The notes beneath the pieces were generated by a model. The model was not told the origin of the DNA. It saw only the letters and a program-made list of their open reading frames with translations, and searched no databases. A stretch of 7,826 bases of DNA. Source: Phycisphaerales bacterium (GTDB lineage: Bacteria > Planctomycetota > Phycisphaerae > Phycisphaerales > SM1A02). The DNA lies in contig SKZB01000121.1 of assembly GCA_007127615.1 (NCBI GenBank), positions 1 through 7,826 of the forward strand, read 5' to 3'. Position 1 is the first letter of the stretch, and every line of letters begins with the position of its first letter. Of the stretch, positions 1-5,844 are shown in pieces. Both the position numbers and the translations under genes were made by a program.

Positions 1-299
1 CGACCACCCGCGCCGACGGCGTGCCGGCCGATCGCTTTCGCCTGGCGATCTTTCTGCCCGACGGTTCGGCGGTCTTCACCCGCACCAGTTGGCTGGTCGA
101 TCACGATGACCGCGTCGTGCGCATCCGCATCAGCGACTGGACCGGCCTGCCCCGGATCGATCGACTTCGGCGTGAGCAGAACGGAGGGAACGCCATCGGC
201 GGCGTGCCGGCGAATGATGATTCGCAGGATCCCGCCGGGGGCGAGCGTGACTTCGACGGCGGGGCAGCGGTACCGCGCGGGACGGGAGGAACGCGATGA
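1..299 (+). CDS. gspH: GspH-like minor pseudopilin, C-terminal part (5' end outside window)
   Basis: The reading frame is open from the left edge (first whole codon at base 3) to the TGA at 297-299. The visible part begins with beta-strand-like segments around LAIFLPDGSAVF and VRIRISDWTGLPRI, which fit the C-terminal beta-sheet of GspH/FimT-type pseudopilins, where a 'PDG' turn and a final 'TG' strand are common. The N-terminal prepilin helix lies upstream and is not visible, so the assignment rests on this weak pattern and on position directly before gspI, as in the usual G-H-I-J-K order. GspH would be a minor subunit of the periplasmic pseudopilus. After the last strand comes a tail of about 45 residues rich in Gly, Asp and Arg with no recognisable fold. 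Its stop overlaps the ATG of the next gene (ATGA), which supports this frame to the end. Another minor pseudopilin is possible. Confidence 0.62.
   Translation, partial: TTRADGVPADRFRLAIFLPDGSAVFTRTSWLVDHDDRVVRIRISDWTGLPRIDRLRREQNGGNAIGGVPANDDSQDPAGGERDFDGGAAVPRGTGGTR
285..290 (+). promoter_or_regulatory. Ribosome binding site of gspI
   Basis: GGAGGA ends five bases before the ATG at 296 and lies inside the upstream gene, where it encodes Gly-Gly. It fixes the gspI start at the ATGA overlap. Confidence 0.7.
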
Positions 300-790
300 C
301 GAAACCGCGTCGCGGCGGCATCCTTTTTGAAGTCATGCTCTCGCTCGCCCTCTTCGTCGGCGCGGCGGCGGTCACCATCGGTACCGTGCGCAACGTCATG
401 ACCGCGCTGGAACGCGCTGCGCGGGAACAACAGGCCGTCGACCTCGCCCGCAGCCGGATGGCGGAGCTGGAGGCGGGTCTGATCAACCTCAACGATCTGC
501 GCGACGGTTCGCGCAGCGCGATCGGATCTTTCGAGGGGTTTCTCGGCGATGAGTTCGGCAGAGGGGATGACTGGACCGTTGCGGTCTCGACCGAGCGCAC
601 CGAGTACCCGGGGCTGACGCTCGTCGCGATCACGGTCCGGGACGCCGGCGCGGATGAAGACCGCCCGGGCGCGGTCGGGTTTACCCTGCGGCAACTGCTG
701 CGGCTCGGGGACGAAGATGAGCTTGAGTTCGAGGAGGATGATCTGTTTGACGGTTTCGAACCGGGGCCGACGGGGGAGGAGCCGCGATGA
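296..790 (+). CDS. gspI: GspI-like minor pseudopilin with prepilin signal
   Basis: A 164-residue protein with a short basic leader (MTKPRRG), a prepilin peptidase site and a hydrophobic helix at about residues 9-29. The segment GILFEVMLSLALFVG resembles the GspI N-terminus. Aligning Glu12 with the conserved Glu at +5 puts cleavage between Gly7 and Gly8, so the mature protein would begin with Gly instead of the common Phe or Met. Cleavage after Gly8 would put Glu at +4. GspI binds GspJ and GspK in the tip complex that starts pseudopilus assembly in the inner membrane. The globular part (about 90-135, with strands DWTVAVST and LTLVAITVRD) fits a small pseudopilin fold. A strongly acidic stretch follows at 139-152, where 10 of 14 residues are Asp or Glu. 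The length is somewhat above the usual 120-130 residues. It overlaps gspH and gspJ by ATGA, so translational coupling is likely. Confidence 0.8.
   Translation: MTKPRRGGILFEVMLSLALFVGAAAVTIGTVRNVMTALERAAREQQAVDLARSRMAELEAGLINLNDLRDGSRSAIGSFEGFLGDEFGRGDDWTVAVSTERTEYPGLTLVAITVRDAGADEDRPGAVGFTLRQLLRLGDEDELEFEEDDLFDGFEPGPTGEEPR
775..781 (+). promoter_or_regulatory. Ribosome binding site of gspJ
   Basis: GGAGGAG lies five bases before the ATG at 787 and encodes the Glu-Glu near the end of GspI. It supports the start within the ATGA overlap. Confidence 0.72.
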
Positions 791-1647
791 GTCCACGCCG
801 GCCGCGCATCGCCCGCCCGGGGTTCACGGTGATGGAAACGCTCATCGCCGTCGGCCTTCTGCTTGCCCTGGGCGGCGTGATCTTCGGCTTTCTGCTCGAC
901 ATGCTCAGTACGCGCGACGCCATCCTGGAACACACCGCCCAGCGAAGGGCCGCGTCCGTGTTCGTCGAACGGCTCGAAGGCGATCTCTTCACGGCCATGG
1001 TCGGCAGCGCTGCCCTCGGGTCAGGCATTGCCGGCAACGAATCGAGTCTGGAATTGTTGACCAGCCGCGTCGCCGCCGGGCGGGCGGCGGACACCGGCAC
1101 CCAGCGCGAAGCGTTCAGCGAATTGATCCGAGCGGAGTACCGCTTCAACGAAACGCGTCATCAACTCGAAGTGCGGCGTTCGGTGGTCGATCGCCGGCCG
1201 AGCTCGGTTCTGCCGAATGATGCCCCTCGAAATGCCGGCAATTCGGGTCGTGGTGACGGACAGAGGTGGGAGACGCTCGAAGCGCGACTGTACCGGATCG
1301 AGTTCCGTTATCACGACGGTGGGGATTGGCGCACGAGCTTCGATGCGCTGGAGGCCGGCCGCTTTCCCCACGCGGTGGAAGTGGCGATCTGGTTTCAACC
1401 CTGGCCGGACCGGGACTGGAACGACCCCGATGATTTGGGGGACCGGGATGATCCCGAGGCCGGCGAAGCCGCGGCGCCGGAGCGGCTGACCTTCGATCCG
1501 GCGGGAACGTTCGATGAGTTTGAGTTCGCCATGCGCGAGGACCGGGATCAGACCGCCCGCGATCCGCCCCGTCCCGATGTCCACCGCGTGATCGTGCTGC
1601 CCGATGCGGTCGTTGATTCTGACTCGGGCGAGGAGGGGCCGCGATGA
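787..1647 (+). CDS. gspJ: GspJ-like minor pseudopilin
   Basis: A 286-residue protein with a textbook prepilin N-terminus: basic leader MSPRRPRIARPG, cleavage after Gly12, then FTVMETLIAVGLLLALGG with Phe at +1 and Glu17 at +5. The hydrophobic helix covers about 18-38. It continues amphipathically through RRAASVFVERLEGDLFTAM, matching the GspJ pattern in which the helix runs on to 'R.....l..Dl'. The globular part (about 85-205) includes strands near YRFNETRHQLEVRR and YRIEFRYHDGG and ends in the typical pattern PHAVEVAIWF. A final strand HRVIVLP occurs at 266-272. Between the last two strands sits an Asp/Glu-rich insertion (about 205-262), which explains much of the excess over the usual length of about 200. 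GspJ packs with GspI and GspK at the pseudopilus tip. The gene overlaps both neighbours by ATGA. Confidence 0.85.
   Translation: MSPRRPRIARPGFTVMETLIAVGLLLALGGVIFGFLLDMLSTRDAILEHTAQRRAASVFVERLEGDLFTAMVGSAALGSGIAGNESSLELLTSRVAAGRAADTGTQREAFSELIRAEYRFNETRHQLEVRRSVVDRRPSSVLPNDAPRNAGNSGRGDGQRWETLEARLYRIEFRYHDGGDWRTSFDALEAGRFPHAVEVAIWFQPWPDRDWNDPDDLGDRDDPEAGEAAAPERLTFDPAGTFDEFEFAMREDRDQTARDPPRPDVHRVIVLPDAVVDSDSGEEGPR
1631..1636 (+). promoter_or_regulatory. Ribosome binding site of gspK
   Basis: AGGAGG lies seven bases before the ATG at 1644 and encodes part of the Glu-Glu-Gly end of GspJ. It supports the start within the ATGA overlap. Confidence 0.7.
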
Positions 1648-3146
1648 ACCCGACTCGTCACGGCTTTGCGATTCTCGTGGTGCTGGTGATCATCACCAGC
1701 GCGCTGTTGATCGCAACCAGTCTCATCTTCGTGGCCCAGACCGAAGCGGCCGGCCGGGCGGGCAGCGCGCAGTCCGCGCAGGCCCGCGCGATCGCCTGGT
1801 CGGGCCTTCAGATCGCGATGCTTCGGCTGAACGCCCGGCGGGATGAGATTTTCGAGGGCAACCGGCTCGAGCTCGACGACCGGTTCGAGATTTACACGGC
1901 GGACGGACGGCGCGGTGTGGTGCGCTTTCTCGCCGTGACGCCGGACGGCGAGGTGCTCGCCCCCGAAGCGGGCAAGCTCGATCTGAACATCGCCACGCCG
2001 GAGATGCTCATCGGTACCGGATGGGTGGAACCCGATCTGGCGGATTCCATCATCAACTACCGCGATCAGGAACTCGCAGGTCAGTTCCGGGCGATCGAAG
2101 AATTGCTCCATGTGCCGGGCGTTTCGATCGAGGCGTTCTACGGTGAGCTGGAAGAACTCACGCAACTGACCGATGAACTGCGTGATGATCAGGACATTAT
2201 CGAAAGGATGCAGGCGCGATTCGGCTCGACGGAGCCGCGCGGCCTCTTTGATCTCTTGACCGTCGACAGCGTCGAGCCGGCTCTGCAACGCGATGGACGC
2301 CGGCGCATCAATCTCAACGTGAGCTGGTCCGAAGCGCTCGGCGCGCGGCTCGATGAACGCTTCGGATCGGGGGCCGGTGCACTGGTGCAACAGATTCTCG
2401 ACGGCGGCACCGAGTTTGAAGATGACCGGGTGATCGTGGAGGTGCTCAACCAGTTTGAAGTCGATCTCGAAGATTGGGCCGACATTCTCGATGCCCTGAC
2501 GACCGAGTCGGGTGAGTTTCATTTCGGCCGGATCGATCTCAACGCAGCGCCCGCGGACGTGCTGGCGGCGCTGGACGGAATCGAACCGGACCAGGCGGCC
2601 CAGATGGTCCGGGTCCGCGAGGGGTTGGCGGCGGAGTCAAGGGGATCGATCGTCTGGCCGGTCGAAGAGGGCATCGTCTCGCGGGAGGCCTTTGGGGAAC
2701 TGGCCGGCCGGGTCACCACCCGCAGTTGGCGCTACCGGGTTCGGCTCGCGGCGGGGGAGGTCGATGCGGAGGATGAGGACGTGTGGATCGGCCGCCCGCG
2801 GGTTTACGAAGCGGTGATCGATCTCGCCGGGACCACCCCGCGCCTGGCTTCATTGAGGGAGATCACGATGCTTCCGATCGCCGCCACGCTCGCGCTGAGC
2901 GCGGAATGGATCGAGGACGATGAGTTTGATGAGCCGTGGTGGGAGGAAGATGAAGCCCTTGATGAAGCCATTAATGAAGCCGGGCCAGACGCCGATCCGG
3001 ACGCCGCGCTGGAGATGGAGGGCGATCCGCTGCCACCGATGGATGATGAAACGGTTGAAGAAGAGACGATGATGGAAGAGGGGGCCGGGGGAGAATCGCC
3101 CCCGAACGGCGGCCGGACCCGTCCCGGCCGCTGGCGACCCCGCTGA
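1644..3146 (+). CDS. gspK: GspK-like minor pseudopilin (tip subunit)
   Basis: A 500-residue protein with leader MNPTRHG, cleavage after Gly7 and helix FAILVVLVIITSALLIATSL. Position +5 is Val (residue 12) instead of Glu, which is the known hallmark of GspK, the subunit thought to cap the pseudopilus. The downstream region carries the helix-hairpin-helix (SAM-like) signatures of the family: KLDLNIATPEML at 111-122 with helices to about 165, and RIDLNAAPADVLAALDGIEP at 296-315 with a helix to about 326. A third related box, RINLN, is at 221-225. C-terminal strands follow (about 360-395 and 398-422). Residues 421-480 form an acidic tail (28 of 60 Asp or Glu, no Lys or Arg), ending in an Arg/Pro-rich decapeptide. 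GspK is usually about 320-350 residues, so this one is long through the middle segment and the tail. An 80-base gap follows. Confidence 0.9.
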   Translation: MNPTRHGFAILVVLVIITSALLIATSLIFVAQTEAAGRAGSAQSAQARAIAWSGLQIAMLRLNARRDEIFEGNRLELDDRFEIYTADGRRGVVRFLAVTPDGEVLAPEAGKLDLNIATPEMLIGTGWVEPDLADSIINYRDQELAGQFRAIEELLHVPGVSIEAFYGELEELTQLTDELRDDQDIIERMQARFGSTEPRGLFDLLTVDSVEPALQRDGRRRINLNVSWSEALGARLDERFGSGAGALVQQILDGGTEFEDDRVIVEVLNQFEVDLEDWADILDALTTESGEFHFGRIDLNAAPADVLAALDGIEPDQAAQMVRVREGLAAESRGSIVWPVEEGIVSREAFGELAGRVTTRSWRYRVRLAAGEVDAEDEDVWIGRPRVYEAVIDLAGTTPRLASLREITMLPIAATLALSAEWIEDDEFDEPWWEEDEALDEAINEAGPDADPDAALEMEGDPLPPMDDETVEEETMMEEGAGGESPPNGGRTRPGRWRPR

Positions 3147-3226
3147 TCTGATCCGTTGCCGGAATCGATCGAACCGAGACTCTTTTGACGATCCACCCTT
3201 CACGAACGTTCTAACCCGCATTCAGC
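3147..3226 (+). promoter_or_regulatory. Gap between gspK and gspL with a possible weak promoter
   Basis: This is one of only two non-coding gaps in the window. TTGACG at 3185-3190 matches five of six bases of a -35 box. The best -10 candidate is TCTAAC at 3210-3215 (four of six), at a long spacing of 19. No clear terminator hairpin and no Shine-Dalgarno motif before the ATG at 3227 are visible. An internal promoter for the platform genes is possible but weakly supported. Confidence 0.25.
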
Positions 3227-4786
3227 ATGTTCTCCCGGCCCGCCATTGCGATCGACATCGGACGACAGCGCCTCCGCGCGCTGCTCGCGCAGCGGGACGG
3301 GACGATGCTGCGCGTCAAGCGAACGTTGATCGAGGAGATTCCCTCGGATCTCGATGGGGATGATCCGGCGGCGATCGGCGCGTGGGTCCAGAGCCAGCTC
3401 AAACGCGCGGGTTTCCCGCGGGGCAATGTGACGCTCTCGCTGGCGCGGGAACACGTCGGGCTGAAGCGCCTCCATCTGCCGACGACGGACGTTCACGAGC
3501 TGCCGGAGATGACGCGCCTGGCGATGCAGCAGGAAATGCCGTTCGATGCGGACGGCGCGGTCATCGACTTCTTCCCGGTCGCGCAGACGGAGCGGGGGAC
3601 CACCGTCGTCGCGGTCGCGGTCCCGAAGAGCCGGCTCGATCAATCGGTCAGCGCCGCCCGGGCCGCCCGACTCGGCCTGCAGCGCATTTCACTGCGCAGT
3701 ATGGGCTCGGCGCTGCTGCTGAAGAACCTCGGCGAACGGACCGCCGGGAGTGTCCTCGCCATCGATATCACCGGTGAGTCGCTTGAGTTCTGCGTGATCG
3801 ACGACGGCGCGGTGCGCTTCTCGCGCGCGGCGGAGTTCAGCCCCGACTATTCACGGGAAGCGAGGATCGACGCGGTCATCACCGAAACCCGGCGCACGTG
3901 GATGAGTTACCGCATGTCCGAGGATGCCGCGGAAATCACCCGCGTGATTCTGATGGGCGACAAGGAAGTCTGCGACGACCTGCGCGGTCGCCTCGGCGAA
4001 ATGCTGCGCGTCGAAGCGGAGCGGCTGGAAAGCCACCCGCTCGTGGACCCCGAAGGTCACGACATCGGCCGCCTCTGGCCGCTGGCGGGCATGCTGCTCG
4101 AACCGGAAGAGAAGAACACGACGATCGACTTCGCGCATCCGACCCGGGCGCCGGACCGCGCCGCCGCGCAGCGAAAGAAAATGCTCTACGCCGCCGGCCT
4201 GGGCGTCCTGCTGGTTCTCGGGGCGTGGACGTTCGCGAATCGCGATCTGGCGCGGCTGGAGGCGGAATCGGCGCGCCTGCTGGAGACCCAGCAGGAACTG
4301 CTGCCGCGCTACGTTCGTTATCACCGGGAAAACTACCGGCTGGAGCATATTGAGCGGTGGGAAAGCGTTCGTGTGGACTGGCTCGAACACCTTCAGTACC
4401 TGGCCTCGCTCACCCCGCCGCCGGATGAGCTCGTCCTCGGGTCCTGGACCGGCAGCATTCCCACCCAGTACCGCCAGGTGCAGTACGACGCGCGCCGGGA
4501 CGTCTGGAGTTCGCCGCGCCAGATCATCATCAATGCCAGCGGTGAAGCGCGGGACCGCGCGACCGCCGACCGGTTTCGCGATGCGCTGGTGCGCGGCTCG
4601 GTGTATGACACCAGTTCCACCGGCCCCGACGCGCCGAGCGGACGTCGCCTGCCCTTCGGGTTCAGCTACCGGCTGCAAACCGACATCGATCAGCCGCGCG
4701 AAAATGAGCAGAGCCCCGGGGCCTCCTCGCCGGAAGATGAAGCCGTCTCGCACGGGCCGGCCACGGACGGGGAGGGCGCGTCATGA
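3227..4786 (+). CDS. gspL: GspL-like assembly-platform protein (PilM-PilN type fusion)
   Basis: A 519-residue protein with an actin-like cytoplasmic domain (about 1-300), one membrane helix and a periplasmic domain. AIDIG at 8-12 is the PilM/GspL phosphate-1 motif. The segment 91-118 (LPEMTRLAMQQEMPFDADG and onward to DFFPV) is a PilM family signature. LAIDITGESLEF at 177-188 matches the phosphate-2 region and RVILMGDKE at 239-247 the later Gly motif. After a basic stretch (RKK, 316-318) comes the membrane helix MLYAAGLGVLLVLGAWTF (319-336). A coiled-coil-like segment (338-382) and a PilN-like domain (about 384-485, including LEHLQYLASLTPPPDELVL) follow, then a disordered tail. GspL links the secretion ATPase to GspM. 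The family's usual length is about 400, so this one is long. An in-frame TAA at 3212 leaves this ATG as the first possible start, although no Shine-Dalgarno sequence precedes it. It overlaps the next gene by ATGA. Confidence 0.87.
   Translation: MFSRPAIAIDIGRQRLRALLAQRDGTMLRVKRTLIEEIPSDLDGDDPAAIGAWVQSQLKRAGFPRGNVTLSLAREHVGLKRLHLPTTDVHELPEMTRLAMQQEMPFDADGAVIDFFPVAQTERGTTVVAVAVPKSRLDQSVSAARAARLGLQRISLRSMGSALLLKNLGERTAGSVLAIDITGESLEFCVIDDGAVRFSRAAEFSPDYSREARIDAVITETRRTWMSYRMSEDAAEITRVILMGDKEVCDDLRGRLGEMLRVEAERLESHPLVDPEGHDIGRLWPLAGMLLEPEEKNTTIDFAHPTRAPDRAAAQRKKMLYAAGLGVLLVLGAWTFANRDLARLEAESARLLETQQELLPRYVRYHRENYRLEHIERWESVRVDWLEHLQYLASLTPPPDELVLGSWTGSIPTQYRQVQYDARRDVWSSPRQIIINASGEARDRATADRFRDALVRGSVYDTSSTGPDAPSGRRLPFGFSYRLQTDIDQPRENEQSPGASSPEDEAVSHGPATDGEGAS
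4771..4776 (+). promoter_or_regulatory. Ribosome binding site of the GspM-like gene
   Basis: GGAGGG lies six bases before the ATG at 4783, within the end of the GspL-like gene. It supports the start at the ATGA overlap. Confidence 0.7.
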
Positions 4787-5760
4787 ACCCCGTTAACCCG
4801 CGCACGCTCGTGTTGTTCGCGGTCGGCGCGATCATTGTCGGATGGCTGCTCTGGTCGACGGCGAATCAGATGTACTTTGCGCCGCGCGCGGAACACCTTG
4901 ACCGGATCGAACAACTCCAGAGCCGCGTCGCGGAATACCGGCGCACGCTTGACCTTCAGCCGCGACAGCAGTCGCAGGTGGCGTCGATCGTGGAACGGAC
5001 GCTCGGCCATGACGTCGAGAGTGTCGATCACCGCCTGCGTTCGCGCCTGAACCGAATTGCCGAAGAAGCCGGTCTCGACGGCGCTTCGATCAACACCTCG
5101 AATCCCGCGGCCCGCGGCACGCCGGCGCAGCGGCGCTTCGGCCGGCGCGGCCTGGAGGGTGAACTGCGCGAGAAGATCGACTTCGTGGAAGTTGAGGCCA
5201 CGATCGTCGGGGAAGGAACCTTCGAGCAGATCGTTGAACTGACCGATCGCATCGAAACCGAGCCGTGGATCAAGCGCATCCATGAGGTTCGACTCAATCC
5301 GCGCGGCAACGGCGAGCGGTTCAACATGACCCTGCGGCTGGTCACGATCTATCTTCCCGATCGGCCCACCGAGCCCGCCCCGGCCGAGCCGTACGACGAG
5401 GCGCGGATGGCCCGGTTCGCCGCGCTGGTGGGGCAGAACCCGTTCCGGATTCCGCCCCCGCCGGCCCCCGAGCCCGAACCGGAGATCGTCCGCCCGGCCG
5501 ACCCGACCCCTGCGGCCGATCCGCCCTTTCCTTACCAGGAATGGGTGGTGACGGGCGTGGCGGAGAGTCGCCACGGGCACGAGGTCTGGCTCCGCAACCG
5601 CCGGTCGGGCGAGACGCGCCGGCTCGGGACGGGCGACGCCCTGCGGGAGTTGACCTTCACCGCCGCCCGCGACGATCGGGCGGAGTTCGAGCACGATGAG
5701 GAAAGGTTCCTCGTGGCCGTCGGACGGAACTTGAACGACAGAACGCCGCTCAGCCGGTAA
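4783..5760 (+). CDS. gspM: GspM/PilO-like platform protein with C-terminal PilP/GspC-like domain
   Basis: A 325-residue protein with a short cytoplasmic start, one membrane helix (about 9-25, LVLFAVGAIIVGWLLW) and a coiled-coil-like stretch (about 30-75). A ferredoxin-like periplasmic domain of PilO/GspM type follows (about 80-192). Its pattern VEVEATIVGEGTFEQIVELTD, then WIKRIHEVRLN and FNMTLRLVTIYL, is typical of PilO. Such proteins pair with GspL/PilN in the inner membrane. Standard GspM or PilO ends here at about 160-210 residues. This protein continues with GQNPFRIPPPP (217-227), a Pro/Glu-rich linker to about 250, and a small beta domain (251-316: EWVVTGVAE, HEVWLRN, TRRLGTGDAL, RFLVAVG). 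The 'NPF' motif plus a domain that opens with a short strand and has a 'G..' turn before a final strand resembles PilP and the GspC homology region, which contact the secretin N0 domain. That assignment is from pattern only. The gene ends in TAA, 84 bases before the secretin. Confidence 0.78.
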   Translation: MNPVNPRTLVLFAVGAIIVGWLLWSTANQMYFAPRAEHLDRIEQLQSRVAEYRRTLDLQPRQQSQVASIVERTLGHDVESVDHRLRSRLNRIAEEAGLDGASINTSNPAARGTPAQRRFGRRGLEGELREKIDFVEVEATIVGEGTFEQIVELTDRIETEPWIKRIHEVRLNPRGNGERFNMTLRLVTIYLPDRPTEPAPAEPYDEARMARFAALVGQNPFRIPPPPAPEPEPEIVRPADPTPAADPPFPYQEWVVTGVAESRHGHEVWLRNRRSGETRRLGTGDALRELTFTAARDDRAEFEHDEERFLVAVGRNLNDRTPLSR

Positions 5761-5790
5761 ACTGGGCCTGCAAATCCAATCGCTGCGATT

Positions 5791-5803
5791 TTGGCGGAGC
5801 CAA
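5791..5803 (+). other. Short perfect inverted repeat upstream of gspD
   Basis: TTGGC, a three-base loop GGA, then GCCAA. The stem has five base pairs, extendable by two T-G pairs. There is no T-run after it, so it is not a convincing terminator. It could be an operator half-site pair, a leader hairpin or chance. Confidence 0.25.
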
Positions 5804-5805
5804 GG

Positions 5806-5832
5806 CCTCTCAGGCTAGTCACACCTCTCAGG
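5806..5832 (+). repeat. 9-bp direct repeat in the gspD leader, second copy touching the ribosome binding site
   Basis: CCTCTCAGG occurs at 5806-5814 and again at 5824-5832, perfectly conserved with an 18-base period. The second copy runs into the GGGAGG ribosome binding site. CCUCUC of the first copy can pair fully (one G-U pair) with GGGAGG at 5831-5836, and CCUC of the second copy can pair with GAGG at 5833-5836. Masking of the secretin ribosome binding site is therefore possible, but not shown. Confidence 0.35.
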
Positions 5833-5838
5833 GAGGAG
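5831..5838 (+). promoter_or_regulatory. Strong ribosome binding site of gspD
   Basis: GGGAGGAG is placed six bases before the ATG at 5845. It is the clearest ribosome binding site in the window and decides the start in favour of 5845 over the in-frame ATG at 5893, which would cut into the signal peptide. Confidence 0.8.
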
Positions 5839-5844
5839 CGCAGG

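Noticed and set aside
170..299. Possible frameshift in the end of gspH
   Set aside because: The other two forward frames give no better GspH-like C-terminus, and the frame used ends in the same ATGA design as the other junctions.
106..330. Plus-strand frame overlapping the end of gspH and start of gspI
   Set aside because: It sits in a different frame from two supported genes, and its Ser/Arg/Ala-rich translation is typical of a shadow.
1548..2522. 324-codon minus-strand frame opposite gspK
   Set aside because: It lies inside a well-supported GspK gene, with His/Arg-rich composition typical of antisense translation in GC-rich DNA.
4690..5694. 334-codon minus-strand frame opposite the GspM-like gene
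   Set aside because: It overlaps a supported plus-strand gene with a membrane helix and PilO pattern, and its own translation is Arg/Pro-rich and unlike any family.
5791..5803. Intrinsic terminator after the GspM-like gene
   Set aside because: The stem is only five base pairs and is not followed by a T-run, so read-through into gspD is more likely.
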